Assembly: GCA_027382625.1 (NCBI GenBank)
Contig: JAJKFJ010022821.1
Span: 1 to 64,000 of the forward strand
Source of the DNA: Tetmemena sp. SeJ-2015
Taxonomy: Eukaryota; Ciliophora; Spirotrichea; Sporadotrichida; Oxytrichidae
Direction of reading: 5' to 3'
DNA: 64,000 nt
The notes beneath the pieces were generated by a model. That model was not told the origin of the DNA. It ran no database searches and worked only from the letters and a program-made list of their open reading frames with translations. The position numbers were made by a program, and so were the translations under genes. Numbering within the stretch: position 1 is the first letter of the stretch; each line of letters begins with the position of its first letter. Of this stretch, positions 47,397 through 60,190 are shown in pieces.

Positions 47397-50300
47397 ATGG
47401 GGCAGTTTTTATGTTGCATGGATCAGACGTATGATCATGCCAGCTTAAATAAAACCACAATAAGCTCCTCCAAGAAACTGCAAAAGCAAAAACAAAGCTT
47501 TCCTAAGATAACATCTATCACTATTGACTAGATCGTCTTTGATTTGCTAGGGGAGCAAGTAAACTATGGAAATCTGTACAGACCGGATGAGAATCTCTCT
47601 TTCCAAGTTTCATTTAACACGTTTACTTTTTAAAAGATGACCATCGTAAGCTACTTTTATACTTTTAGAGATTATGGTTTACTATATTCCTTATGGCTCA
47701 AATTTAAACTCTTTCTTTAGAAGGACAAGTTGATAATGAAGCTAAGTTTGGGCGAAGATGAGGACTTAAATTTTAAGAGTGAAGTATTTTGTCCAGACAG
47801 CCTGGGAAATTATACGGTAAGCAAGATTAAAAATCTCTGACTCTGTGCTAAGATGATCTCATTAATTTTTATAGGCAATGATTCCTTAAAGTTTCTTAAT
47901 CGATTGTGAGTTCAAAGACTTAACTGAATCTTTTCTGACTATCTCTCTTCACTTAGCCTCCGATGAACAAACACCTCTTTCCAAACTGATGATAGACTAT
48001 TTTTCGTTAGCTATATGCCCATAGCACTGTGAATTCGAACTAAAGCATATTCGAAACGAGAAATCTCTTGGGAGGTTGGCTTTCGATTTTGAGTTTTAGC
48101 AATAAGAAGATGTTGAAATAGTCATTAAAGGATTTGCTTTTTAAAGCTGAAGGGAAGTTAGAGAAGCCCCTCTATGCAGTTTTCAAAGCACTTACTAATT
48201 AGGAATGTTCGATTTCTAAGGAGACGTCTACTTTATCGAATGGAGAATACAATAAGCAGAGGAATAAGACTTTCTATCACTGGGGTATAGCACAGCATTT
48301 GTACGAAGATCCTACTGTCAAGATCCAAGCGAGTATGAACATACTCAAGCAGTCAACTGTCTAGGTCTGTGTTTATCAAAATAATCAGCATACAATTTAA
48401 GATTCAATCATTCTATCCTTATTAAAGAAAGCATAAAAAATCCTCCAAGAATCGTAGAAGAAGAAAACATTCTAGTAGCTCTGAAGGATCAAACAGTAGC
48501 CTCGACGATTACGAGCGAGAAGAACCCAAAACTGTCAAGAATTCCTAGAGCAGACACTAATAAAAGGACTCTCTATAATTTGGAGCGCCACCGACTAAGG
48601 CTGCATTTGCAAGTCCAGAAAAATAAAAGTCTAGGAGGAAGAATAGAAGCAGCTAACCTTAATAATTTCAACTAGGGCTGAAAAAGAATCTTACCATGAT
48701 GAGAGGAAATGAGGAGGTAAAAGAAAACCATTTAGACTTTAAAGATTTGACACTCTTGAAAAATCACACGATGAGAGATATAGATGAGAATTACTCCGAT
48801 GACGAAGCACCTTTAATAAATAATGAGCTTACAGGAGAGTGCTACATATGATTCTATATGATTTCTACATCTGTTTATAAAAACTTCTGAAGACTGAACT
48901 GAGGTTGTTTGATAGAAGAGATTCATTTATGATTCGAAATAGCATGAGCATGTCTCGAAAGCATTCAACTCTAGATACTAATATTGCTGCTACAAACCAA
49001 CTAGAAAGCGGCCAAGAAAGTGCTGTCAACTCTGTGGAGTAGAGTAGAGGTTTTGGATTTAAGGCTTTCTCAAGTAAATTTTAGGTAGGAGATAAAGCAC
49101 TCTCAGTGGTAAATATGAACTAAGCAAAGCAGTAGGTGAAGAAGTTTTCAGAAAGCATTTCCGTAGCTGGAAAGAATGTGGGCAAGATTAAGGGATAATT
49201 TAAGATCTTAAACATACCTCAGCTTCAACAAATGTCTCTAGGTATTCTTACAGATAAAGGAATCGTGATGACTCTTCTAATTTATAAATGCACATATAGT
49301 TTAAAGACTACTGCTCCAGTTCTCACTGATAATGAGAACAGTTTATTCTTTTTCAAGAAGAGCAAGAGTAATTAGAAGATTAAAGATCTTCAGGGCATGA
49401 TTAAAAAACTTAAAGAGCTAGATTAATTGACTGGAAGAAAGCTACAGAAATCATTAAACCAGAAAGAAAATCTTCTTGGGGATATTATCCATCTTCTTTA
49501 AGAATCTGATCAGCTAAATCGGAAAATGTTCTTCTATGAAAGTTATTTAGACTTGATTGGTGCTTAGTAAACTATTATAGAGCTAGGGTTCCACTGCTTG
49601 ATGTTTGCAAATAACGTTAAGTATGAGTTGAGGCACTATTACTACAAGATAATAACTCTGTTGTTCGATAGAGAGGAGCTTAAGCTGTCTTCAGTAGGAT
49701 TTTTAGGAGATCAAGATGGCAGCAATTCCCTTGATCTAGATCCTAAAATATTGCAAAGCTAGGGTGTTACAAAGGAGCAAGTGAGTTAAGAGCGACTTAA
49801 AATTGCGAAGTATTATCAAAAGTTACTCTACAGTACACTTGATGATGCTATAACCAAATTCTGTCGCAAAGGAGTAGAGCACTATCTCAGGAGCTATATT
49901 GAGAAATTCATTGGGATGTCTTTGTTTAGAGTACCGAGGTTCAGACATATTTTTGTTGAGACTATTTTGAGAAAGTCAAATTTTGCGATCGAAGAGTGGA
50001 AAAATGTTTCCTGGAATCTAGATTAATGGGATGATAAGGATGGAGATGACTATGACCCCTCTGTCTAGTCCATATTTGACTGGGAAGGCTACTTCTACAA
50101 TCAGATTCCTTAATGCCAGGAAAAGAAAGAGTCAGAGTAGATTCTACATAGAGTTCTCAATAATGATAAATGGCAGGCTAAAATTTAAAAGAGAACGCAA
50201 GCATTCTTTGAAATTATCTGCAAAGTAGTAGAGATTATGCATCAAAAGCTAAATCAAGGAGGTGGAGGGAAGTAAAACATCTTCTGGCAAGATATTCCAG

Positions 50301-52147
50301 GCTATGCTTAGGTACTAAAGGCTTTTCTACAAGAGCTGAAGAATCTTCAAATAATGGAGTACCCAGATTCACTAATTGAAGCTTCAAATATATTCTTGCA
50401 GAATACTCACTTGCTTTCTATATTTGTGACTATTGTCTTTAAGAAGACAAATGTGTTTGACTCTCAATGCCTGAATAGATCTTTTGATATCGTCACTAAC
50501 TGGATGCTTAAAATCAACAAGAGAGGAGAAAGTTTTCCATCTAATTTTGATTTCAGCTTTTATTCGCAAGCCTTGTAAATTTCACTAGAAAAGATTGATC
50601 ATAATCTATTTAAAAATGCATTGTCTTATCTAATGAATTTAATGTGTGTACTTCCAAAATCCTATGGTCCTTATATAAGACCCTTGGAATGTTCCCACTA
50701 GAGCAGCGTCTACCATTAACTTTAGAGTTCATAAAGAAATATTTCTATCGGTTCTTCTTCCACTGGTCCTACAATATCAGAGAAGTTTTCTACATGCTTT
50801 TTCTTTACGAGATAGAGTTCAACCTAGTTACTGTGCAGTCTAAGAAGTAAGAATTTCCACCCATTCACTAACTTTAACTAATCATTAACTTTAGAGTATC
50901 GAATTATGCTGAATAAAGGAAGTCAGTATCTCATTAGAAGTTAGTGGAGCAAGATGGTTAAGTAGTTTTCAATGCGAAAAGCTACAGAAAACAACAGACT
51001 ATCGACTTAGAGCAGTGCCTTGAGCTTTTGAATAATCAATAGAATGACACACAAGGCTAATAAAAGCCATCAAGCAAAGGAGTTGGCTTTGGCTTCATGA
51101 GCAACCTTATGCAATCTTCTTCTAGATTGAACTCTCACTCCTTTAATTGATAATATCTTTTTAGTAAGTGTCTTATTTTTAAGGTTGCAGATTCAAGTGA
51201 TGAAAAGAGGAAGCAGTTCAGCAAAGGCACTCATTCAATCGAAACCAAGCTCCGAGATGATTTGCAGTTAGACGAAGATTATATCTCTCCTCCTCTCTCC
51301 AATAGGCAGTTTTCAGCCCAGAAGCGAACTAATGTCTAGTAAAACTCTGAAGAGAAAAGGCTTCATATCTAAAAGCTGCTTAAAAGTATAAGTTAGATTT
51401 TTGATTGCTTGTGATTCACAACTTGCTTGACTAGAAATACGAGGAGATAGAATTCTTAAAGAACTACTTGCAAGAAAGTGGTAAGTAAAATCTCAGTCCA
51501 AATAAGAAGGGAGACTTTGACAGTGGAGAAGAGGAATACGACTTTGATGACCAGCCAGAAGAAGATGCAGCTGATGAAAACGCTTCTAACTCTAATGAAT
51601 TAGAAGACTTATCTCTCATCAAGCCTATTCAGAGCAAAAGCAATTCTGTCAACGAAAATGCCCAAAACAAGCTACTCAATTATAACTTAATGCGTATGCA
51701 TTTAATGAAGTTAATTTTGATAATTCCAATGAAAAGAAGAATCCTTTCTAGAAGAGATAAATTAAAACTAGTTAGAAGCAAGAAAGCTCAGCAAGAAAAA
51801 GCTTTTAAAACAAGTAGAGTATTTTATTAAAATCTTTTATTTTATTGAGAGTGACTAAATACTCTTTAATAAAGTAATGAATAAGATCCCACAGGAGTTG
51901 CAGGTTTATGTTCAAGAAAAGGTCTTCGCTTAGTTTAATAAAATGCACTCTGAGTTTCAAGTGTGGCAAGCCAAAATAATTGGCTAGAGTAGATGATTTG
52001 TATATATAATTTTATAAGAGTGCTAACCATCCAGACTAGTCTAAATAATTTCTTCCTCATAATTTCACACTCCCCGACATAAATGTGGACAATCAGGTGC
52101 CTCTCGATGATGTGGAAAATGAGGGTAGGGCTCCTATTGAGTACTGA
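47397..52147 (+). CDS. large uncharacterised protein with N-terminal C2-like region
   Basis: ATG 47397 begins MGQFLCCMDQTYDH; Gly2 with nearby Cys residues suggests a possible lipid-anchored N-terminus. A beta-rich segment follows (ITIDQIVFDLLGEQ...DENLSFQVSFNTF...KLIMKLSLGED...LTISLHLASDE), C2-like in appearance only. After a disordered, Ser/Lys/Gln-rich linker (48.4-49.2 kb) comes a long helical region: GFHCLMFANNVKYELRHYYY near 49590, KFCRKGVEHYLRSYIEKFI near 49860, SIFDWEGYFYNQIPQ near 50070, and FFHWSYNIREVFYMLFLYEI near 50755. The tail is Gln- and Asp-rich and ends VPLDDVENEGRAPIEY, TGA 52145-52147. Introns include one starting 47645. A fungal/protist DUF1765-like character crossed my mind but is unverified. 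Confidence 0.55.
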
Positions 52148-52662
52148 TTTTATCCTACAACTATAAAACATAATGCCAGTTCAAGTATTTATTTCGAGTT
52201 CTAAAAAGAATCTTAAGATTAATTTATTTATTCTCTTATTTCACTGGAGCAATTAAATCTCTCCACATTTTGGAGAGCATATATGGTTTGAGCTAAAAAT
52301 TGGAGTTAACTTTGAGGAGTGGTAAATAAATTGAGATGGTGATAAGCCTAAGTCTATAGTTTCTAAATGTAATTGACTGGGAGTTTCTGCTTAATTTGAT
52401 TGATTTATGGGCTGTTTGCGGGAAGAGAGAGGATATATAGGAGTCCAGAGTTTTATTTTATTCAGATTTATTAATTACAAATGCAAAATTAGATATACGG
52501 TTCCCCAGACCACTCAAATCTAATAATATGCTATTTATCTTTAAGAGGTGGACGTGTCAGGACAGCAGTTGAACTACTCTCCCTCAGATAAGCCAAGTAA
52601 ATTAATTTGAAATTCATCAGCTACTCTTTAGTTGACATCAGCATCAATCAATATACACATCT
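52148..52662. other. intergenic region
   Basis: AT-rich in its first half, with no recognisable gene. Probably carries the 3' flank of the preceding gene and the promoter of the GC-richer gene that follows. Confidence 0.45.
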
Positions 52663-55075
52663 ATGAATACTTTAACTAGTATAAATAGATTGAGTGAACA
52701 GATCACACGCAGATGTGAGACAGAACTTGTTTGCAGGTAAGATATCTCCAAAAGATTAAAACATGAGAGAAAGTGGACTCTGACACCACAAATTGAAAAC
52801 ACTTCATTGCCTTAAGCTCCCTTAAACACTATTCCCTAATACTAACCTTTACTCATAGATCAAAATGGAGAGCAGCAACTTGAAGAGGGTGAGGGTCAGT
52901 ATGAGGAATACGACAACGAGGAGCAGGACTATGGGGATGAGGCCAACGGAGAAGAGGACGGTGGCAACCTCAATGTTGAAGATCTCAATCATCAGATTGA
53001 CTGGACTGAGGAGGAGGAGTACCAGCGCGAGCTCAAGGTCCTCTAGCAAACCCAAGGAGTCACTCAGCAGGACATCGAAGCCTTCAAGCAGCAGTCTCTG
53101 CTCAAGAGATCTCTAGACGTAGTTAAGAACAAGGCCCACGCCATGGAGTAGACTAGAAGAGGTGGTGCTTAGGTTTATGGTGGTGTGAGGAGCAAGGTTG
53201 CTAGGAACATCAAGGTTAAGGGCAACGTAGTCAAGAAGGAGAAGAGAGCCAAGGTCAGAGCACAGCAGAGCGACTTCATTGAAGCCAATGCTGTCACTAT
53301 GGAGGAGAAGATTGCCATTATTCAGAAGAAGGATAATGAAAAGCTCTCAATCAGACAACTCGGTATAATCTTCAACCAGAAAGATACTCCTTGGTAGAAG
53401 GTTCACGATGAGAAGCTCAGAGAGACTGACAGACTCATCAGAGAACAGGAAGAGCAAATCGAAGCACTCCAAAGGGAAATCGAAGCCAAGAGAGAACTCA
53501 GACAGTCACAGTCTCCCTCTAAGTACACCCAACTTAAGTCTTCTTCCCCAGCTTTCCATCAGCATGTGCTTGAATCCTCTCCACCAAATAGACACTTAGA
53601 AGATGTAATCACTAATCTCCCAGCAGATGATTAGAGTGACTATGCTGGAGATGCCAGCCAGCAAGTTCATGATCTCAATGAGAGTGCAAATATCCAACTT
53701 GGAGCTACCATTACATCCACTGTCAATGCTCAAGCTCAACTACAGGGACAAATCGGTATTAAGGTACCTCCTCCCCAGCAGCAAGTTTAGGAACAACCTC
53801 TGGCCCAGTCTCAACCAGTTGTGCAGCAGAGCTAACCAGTTTCCATGCAGGTTAAATCTAAAAAGGCTGGAGTTTCCTCCGGTCTTCCTGCAGTTGTCAA
53901 TAGAGCTCCCGCTCAACCTGTTCAACAAGTACCTTAGTAGCAAGCAGCTCCTCAGCAACCCCCTCAGCCAGTCTCTCAACCACCTCAACCATAAGTTCAA
54001 ACTTAGGCTAAGGTAGTTGTCAGTATGTCTCAAAAGCAGCAGCAGCCTCAAGTTCAGCAATCTAGAAATGTTCAACCCCCAGTTGAGAAGCAAGATACCT
54101 TTGAACAACTCGCTAATGAGAACAAAGTTCAAAAAGGTGATGAAATGCATGCAAACAAGGGCATCATGCTGAAAATTTAGAGTTTCATTGATATTGAGTA
54201 GGTCTTTTGTTATGAAAACCCAAGCTATCTAGGAGGAGTTTGACCAACTACTCAATGAGATGCTCAACAATCGCCAGGGCAGAGACACCGAAGGTTTCTA
54301 CAAGGTGATGGATGAGTACTACCAAAATAATTTGGAGGAGAAGCACTCTTCTCCCACTAAGCGTCTCATCAGCCACAAAAACTCTACTGCTGATCACAAG
54401 AAGGCACTCCACAGCAACATCAACAGAGGTGAGTACTCCCTCACTTATTGCACAGCACCAGGTAAGAGCTATGTAGTCGAGCCTCAGGGAGGTCAGATTG
54501 ACTACGATCTCCACAAGAAGAACCCTGATCAGTTCTACAATCAAGTTTTCTCTCAGTAGATCACCCAGCACAAAGTGAAGGGAATGCCTTCTCCAACCAG
54601 AAGATCCCAGACTGTTCAGATTAAGTCAAAGGTCACCACTCGCCCTTACATGAAGATCATTGAGAAGGTGAAGACCCAGCTCATCCAGATGCTTTCTGAG
54701 AAGATGGGCATTGAGTTCAGACGCGATGATATCATTGCTGCCATGGACGCAGTTCAAGTCTACAAGCACATCAAGAGCATGGTAGCACAGGGTAATCTCC
54801 AAATCGTGGACTAGAACAACAAGCCAGTCGCTAAATTCTAACAACAGATAACCAGAGCTGCCTAGATTGACAGCGATGAGGAGTTTGATGAGACTGAGTT
54901 GAAGCGCATCAATGACGACATCGGTGAGGAGATGTCTCCCGAGGAGCTTGAGCTTGCTGGCAGATCCCCTGACTTCAAGAGAGGAGGAAATGCTAAGCTT
55001 GATATCCAAGGCCAAGCTCTCCAGGAACTTGAAGAGCAAGTCAGAAACGTCATCTCTCAGTAATAAATAGCATGA
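52663..55075 (+). CDS. Gln/Pro-rich protein with charged coiled coils, GC-rich codon use
   Basis: The frame is open from ATG 52663; the section before about 52865 may be leader or intron. From there it reads continuously: an acidic Gln-rich start (GEGQYEEYDNEEQDYGDEAN), IDWTEEEEYQRELKVLQQT, a basic helical segment (VRSKVARNIKVKGNVVKKEK), DTPWQKVHDEKLRETDRLI (coiled coil), a Pro/Gln-rich low-complexity section, then a 31-nt intron (54202-54232). After it come EEFDQLLNEMLNNRQGRD, RRDDIIAAMDAVQVYKH and an acidic tail. It ends SQQQIA, TGA 55073-55075. Codons are markedly richer in G/C than neighbouring genes, with many CAG/CAA and CTC/ATC/AAG codons, suggesting high expression. I do not recognise the family. 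Confidence 0.6.
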
Positions 55076-55374
55076 AGATTATTATATCATCGTTAGAAAG
55101 AATTCTGAAAAGAGAGAGCAAGAATGATGTTCAATGTGATGTTGAAGCCTAAGTTTTCGAAGATAGCAGTGAAGTTATAATTTAGATTTTAAGGACTAAG
55201 TATTCTATTTTAAGTTTAAGCAATTTATTGTAGAAAATCTGTCCATCAATTTGTTATAAAATGGTAAGTCATTTCTTAATATTTTGGCTTGCATGGATTG
55301 ATAAATCATAGAGTTAAAATAATTCATTGAAAGTTCTTAATTAATTCTCACACTTATGAGCCCTTCTCTATATC
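55076..55374. other. convergent intergenic spacer
   Basis: AT-rich spacer between the 3' ends of the Gln/Pro-rich gene (+) and UTP13 (-). No gene seen. Confidence 0.5.
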
Positions 55375-58300
55375 TCATACTTTCATTCTCTTCTAGAGAT
55401 TGAAGTTCTTACTGAGACTATTCTCTCTGCTTCTTGAGTCATCACTCTTACCTTCTTTGCCGCTGTAAGAAACATTAACACTGCCCTCACTATCGTGGAA
55501 TAGGTTGTCTCTCAATTTACGTTCCATCTACTTGCGCTTTTTCTTTTGAGTCAGGAGCTATTACTAAAGCTTTGTCTTTGTCTGCAACTTCTAGTCCTCA
55601 TCAGTCTTTCCATTCTAGGCGTTCAGGCTTCCTCTTCTAACTTTAACCTTATCTGAAACCTCTTCAGTCATATTTTCGTCTTGTAATCCGTACTTGCTCA
55701 TAGCTCTTCTCTTTGACTCTTCTCTTTCCTTCTCAACCAATATATCATCCTGAAGAGTCATTTGAGAAAGCACATATGTAGGGAAGTAAGACTTTTTCAG
55801 TCCTCTTTCAGCTCTCTCTAAGTGCTTCTGTGAATAGAACTAAAGAATCTTAAGCACCTCTTTCAACTCAATTCAACATTTAATATAGATAAGATTGCAT
55901 TATTTCTCACTTTAGTTTTCTTTGAAATCTTCTAGGTATTCATCGGATTGGAATCTGGGAAGTAGCATGTAAAGCAGATGCTGAGCGAGTTAGGAGTATT
56001 GAGACTTAGAGTTTAAGTTTCTCAAAATCTCCAGCAATCTTTTCTTGTCCTCTCTCACCAGAGAAATCAAAATCTTTGAAAGTAAAGTCTCTCCATGAAC
56101 TTCCTGTGACTTCAAAACGGAACTTTCAAGTTACTTTTGAAGCTGTTTCCTGTCAGCCAAGACTGAGTCGATCATATCTAGTGACTATCCTCCGATGCTG
56201 CTTTAGCTCTTGGTAATCACCTTATTGAGAACATGATAGAAATCTCTGAGCTTATTAAGTCTGAATGCCATTAGTGCAGCTTCTGAGTAATCTTCGGCTC
56301 TAATGAGTTGCGAAAGCTTCTGCTCATCTTATAACCTCTGCAGATTCTTCTTCTTTTCATCTATCTCTACTTCGAGAGTGTTATCTCTCCAGACTTTCAC
56401 AGTTGAATCTCCTCCACCTGTAACCATGAACTTATCATTAGCATCCATAGCCCAAATCTTCTCGTCATGCATTTGTGTTGTGCTCACGCATATTTGCTTC
56501 TTAAGATTCCAGATCTTAACAACTCCATCCACTGAAGAGGAAATCACTTGCAATCCGAGGTTGAGCCAACCTATTTTAACTAGTGAGGTTTGATGGCCTT
56601 GGTAAGTTGAAATGCAAGTTCCATTCTGCAGATTCCACACTTTAAGAGTCTTGTCACCTGATGCTGAGACTAAAAGTTTATCAACGGGCGAAAAGGCCAC
56701 ATCCCACACTCCTTTTTTATGGCCAGAGAGTGTCTGAGTCAGCATCAAATTTTGAGAGTTCCAAATCTTGATTGTCTTATCTTAACTTGAGGAAGCAATC
56801 AACTTATCATTTGGACTTACTCTGACCACATTAATATACTTTTGATGTCCCACTACTGTTAGGAAAGCTGAGGTAACTTCTTCTGGAGGACCTTCAAAGT
56901 CTTGGATCTTTTTGAACTCCTAAATGTTCCATATCTTAATTGTGTTATCCTAGCTTGCTGATACGAAGAAATTAAGCTTTTTAGGAGCGAAGCAAACTGA
57001 AGCTATATTCTCAGTGTGTCCCTAAAAAGTAGCTAAGCATACTAGCTCAAACTTTTCATCATCGTATTTCCAGAGCTTAATAGTGTTATCTTTTGAGCCA
57101 GAGAGCACTAAATTTCTATTTGCATCAAGACAGAGAATAATATCGGTGTGGCTTCCAAACTGCTTCACTGTACCATCTCTCAAGTCCATCAGTTTTACTG
57201 TTTCGTTATTGGAGCAAAGAACTGCATGAGTTGGCTTCATACCCTCCTCGTCTTCTCTTTTCACGATTTTCACATCAATAATCTCATCTAGGTACAGGCA
57301 CTTGGAGTGAGTTAAATCTAGAACAGGCTTGCTCTTTCCACTCTTCTTATTCATCTTGGAGGTAATCTTGTACTAGTTTAAGTTCTAGTCAGAATTCAGA
57401 ATAATAACTTGCCCTCCTGAGATGGGAATGACCTTAGTAATCTCCGAGCCGATCACGTTGTCTTAAAGACTAAAGCAAAACTTTTAGGCCTTGATATCAT
57501 AAATTTTCAAGACACCAGATTGACCTCCTAGCAATAAGTATATCTCTGAAGAACCGGCTAAGGAAAACATATGAGCTGCATTTACTTCCTCAAATTCAGC
57601 TTCTTCGTTATCTGATTCACATTTCAAGGATGATAGCAGAGAGAAGTTATCTTTAGCATTCCAAAATGAGACTTTTCCATCCTTCGATGTAGCTATCAAG
57701 GTGTTACGATCGGGAGAAAAGCTGAGACTAGTGATTAAAGCCTAATGGAATCTCAAGCAGTGAGTCTCCTACCTTAATACCAAGTCCCATACTCTCACTG
57801 TCATATCTTCTGCAGTCGATATTAATTTGAGAGTATCCTAATCAGGGTGGAAAAGGAGGTTCGTAATTATTCCTCTATGGCCTGTCAAATTATGAGTTTA
57901 GAAGCCTTTCCTCACGTCAAATACCTTAATCATGCTATCAGCCGTTCCCGCAGCCAAGAACTTGCTAGAAGGATCAAAAGTCATCTCTAGTACCATTTGT
58001 CCAGTTGTCTTAAAGACCTTCAACTCTTCTAGTTGTGAAAAATTTTCGGCAGGATTCTCAGGGAGCTAATAAACTCTGATGAGATAATTTTTATTAGAGA
58101 CTGCTAAGAGCTGAGAATTCGGGGATAAGCTGAAAGTAAGTAGTTCCTCGTTTTCCTAAAGAAAAGAAATTAGTAAAGCGCTATTGTGGCATTAAATTTT
58201 ACTTATGCGAAAGAATTGAGGACTTTAGAGCTTTCTAAATTGAAGAGGCATATTTTTCCTTCTCTTAAAGATAGCGCATGCTTCTCATCCTTCATAATTT

Positions 58301-58415
58301 GAAAAGCACCTCCAGTATAAAGAGGTTGGAAATCTCTGTATAGCTGATAGCTCTTTGTCAAACGAAGCTCTTCTTGCACTTCAAAAATGTTTTCTTGGTC
58401 TTCCTCCATCATCAT
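55375..58415 (-). CDS. UTP13: UTP13 / TBL3, WD40 protein of the SSU processome
   Basis: Starts MMMEEDQENIFEVQEELRL at 58415. The first WD blade begins DFQPLYTGGAFQIMKDEK, typical of TBL3/UTP13. A 47-nt intron (58156-58202) lies after VLNSFA. Repeated WD units follow (KVFDVRKGF, VRVWDLV, VSFWNAKD, IKLWKYDD, IKIWNI, LKVWNLQNG, VKVWRDN), with a charged acidic insert near 57600. The C-terminal Utp13 helical domain is clear (AEDYSEAALMAFRLNKLRDF, then SQLAQHLLYMLLPRFQ near 55960). A basic, coiled tail ends in a TGA at 55375-55377. It is a UTP-B subcomplex subunit needed for U3-dependent 18S rRNA processing in the nucleolus. Positions 57222-57827 are duplicated, inverted, at 63395-64000. Confidence 0.9.
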
Positions 58416-58569
58416 TAATTTAATTGCTTATTATCTTATCTATTTAATATGCTTTAGAAAAGACTCATCGCTTCATTTGATTAAATAATTTAGTGTCTTA
58501 AAGAGAATTAGCTTTTATTCTAATTAATTACTCAAGATAGCGAAAATCATGTATGAAGAATTCATTATC

Positions 58570-58827
58570 TCACTTATGTGTGAACGTATTGATTATCTCT
58601 TCCTCTTATCTTACCACTTAACCTGCTGAAGCAGAAAGTCCTTTGTCTGAACTCGTTCCTTTCTTCGCAAACATTTCCTGTTCTCTCTTTTGGATTTTAT
58701 GTAGATCTCCTTTGAATCCTTCAATTTCCCATTCCATTTTCGCAAGTTCTTTCTCAAGTTCTAAATTTTTGCTAATCTGAGAGATTGTCTTTGAATGAAG
58801 ACGCGCGAAGTTTTCATATTCATTCAT
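58570..58827 (-). CDS. small coiled-coil protein, 85 residues
   Basis: ATG at 58827 (MNEYENFARLHSKTISQIS); TGA 58570-58572, with TAA read as Gln. The central part (LELEKELAKMEWEIEGFKGDL) is a strongly heptad-like charged helix, followed by a Ser-rich stretch and QEEEIINTFTHK. It lies just upstream of UTP13 on the same strand, 155 bp away. No family is recognised. It could be a complete small gene or a first exon of a longer one. Confidence 0.5.
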
Positions 58828-59977
58828 TTGAGTGAAGCTTCTTTTTTTGTTAATTCTTTCAGCTTCTGAAATAAGATCAGTTGTATGATAAGATAATCAT
58901 TAATAATCTTTAGTTATCCTCTCTTAATATTATGTACATTAAAGATTAGTTCGCCATTGATGTAAAAATAAGTTTGAATTTAAACTCTCATGAGCTAGCT
59001 GCAGATTTAGTTAATGCAATTGTCACCAATGCTCATTCCAGGAATCTAAAATCGTTTGTCTATACTTATAAGAGTTGATAATCTAGGTTGTGACATATAT
59101 TTACTCTATTTAATATTCAAGACAGTATAAGTTGAAAGTTAATGCTGCTCAGCATGGAGCGGTCTCGTCCATACTATTTTACTTCTAATCTATCTAGATA
59201 TAAAGCTGATAATGTTCTCGATGGAGTTATGAGCTTCACTGTAATATACTTTCATGTGTTTTAAAATATGTCACATCAAGTCTTGCTATATCCTCTCAAT
59301 TTTGTCCATCTCTTTTCGTGAGACTCTATTTTTATATATGAATTCAGAGTCTACTGAGGTGGTATAAATCTTTACTTTTCACATGGGGATTTTAATGTAA
59401 GATTATTATATCTATTAGTAGCTAATCTTGCCTTGTCTAGAGTCAAATTCCTTAATTAGAGTATGACTTTAGTACCATGTCTTTTATGTTAAGTATATTG
59501 CTATTCCTTTCCTGATTGATGTGGATGCATCTTACGTATTGGTCGTGTGTTAGACGAGAATATAGTCATGTGTTTTAGCATTTTTAAAGTAAGCTTATTC
59601 TTATGAAAGACTCTTTGTTGGACGTGTTCTACCTCGTACCTATAGAGCCAGGCTAATGACAGCGATTTATTATCTGTGTGACTATGTGTTGCATTTAACA
59701 CGATGATGGATATACTGAGTGCTGTGTGAGTATGATGCTAGATTTCAGTGTATTCAATGGATGCTTGTAGGCTATTATGCTAATTGGTGGATTAATTCAT
59801 TCACTGTGAGAGATAATATACAAGGCCAATGAACACTTGTCTAGTCCTTCAGAGATTAATTTTGAGTGAATTAAGAGTATATTCTTACTGATACATATTG
59901 CTTGGTAGCATCCTCCTATTTATTCACGAACAGCTTAAGTTCTTGTCATCCAACTCGAATCATTATTCAGGTCGATT
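58828..59977. other. anonymous, moderate-GC DNA without recognisable genes
   Basis: Unlike the AT-rich spacers, this stretch has near-even base mix, yet TGA interrupts all frames often and no protein family can be seen on either strand. It ends where BRR2 homology resumes. Probably germline-limited. Confidence 0.45.
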
Positions 59978-60190
59978 TAAAGAAAGCGATAAACTGGGCT
60001 GGGTTATACGTACTTGTATATTCGCATGCTAAGAGCACCCTCTCTTTATGGTATCGATGAAACTGAAATTCAAAAAGATCCTTTACTAATTCAGAGAAGA
60101 GCTGACCTAGTTCATACCGCTTGTTTGCTCTTAGCAAAAGCACAAATGGTCAAGTATGACAAGAGAACTGGAGCTATATAATAGGCACTG
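59978..60190 (+). CDS. BRR2: BRR2 continuation segment (orphan MDS)
   Basis: Reads KAINWAG, then [19 protein letters not shown], then [19 protein letters not shown] and [10 protein letters not shown]. This is the winged-helix part that follows cassette 1 in Brr2 (A.NW.GY.YLYIRML..P.LYGI, then DPLL.QRR.DL.H.A). It takes up almost exactly where the piece at 30797-34149 ends. One extra G in GCTGGGTTAT shifts the frame, and the TAATAG near 60180 reads as Gln-Gln before homology stops. Both pieces are on the plus strand and in natural order. A TTAAA string is present at both broken ends (34145 and 59978) and is a candidate pointer, though the simplest join leaves a frame mismatch within the A-run. 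Confidence 0.8.

Noticed and set aside
53740..54150. Long minus-strand ORF, Leu-rich
   Set aside because: It is the antisense shadow of the Gln/Pro-rich plus-strand gene; Leu codons mirror CAG/CAA.
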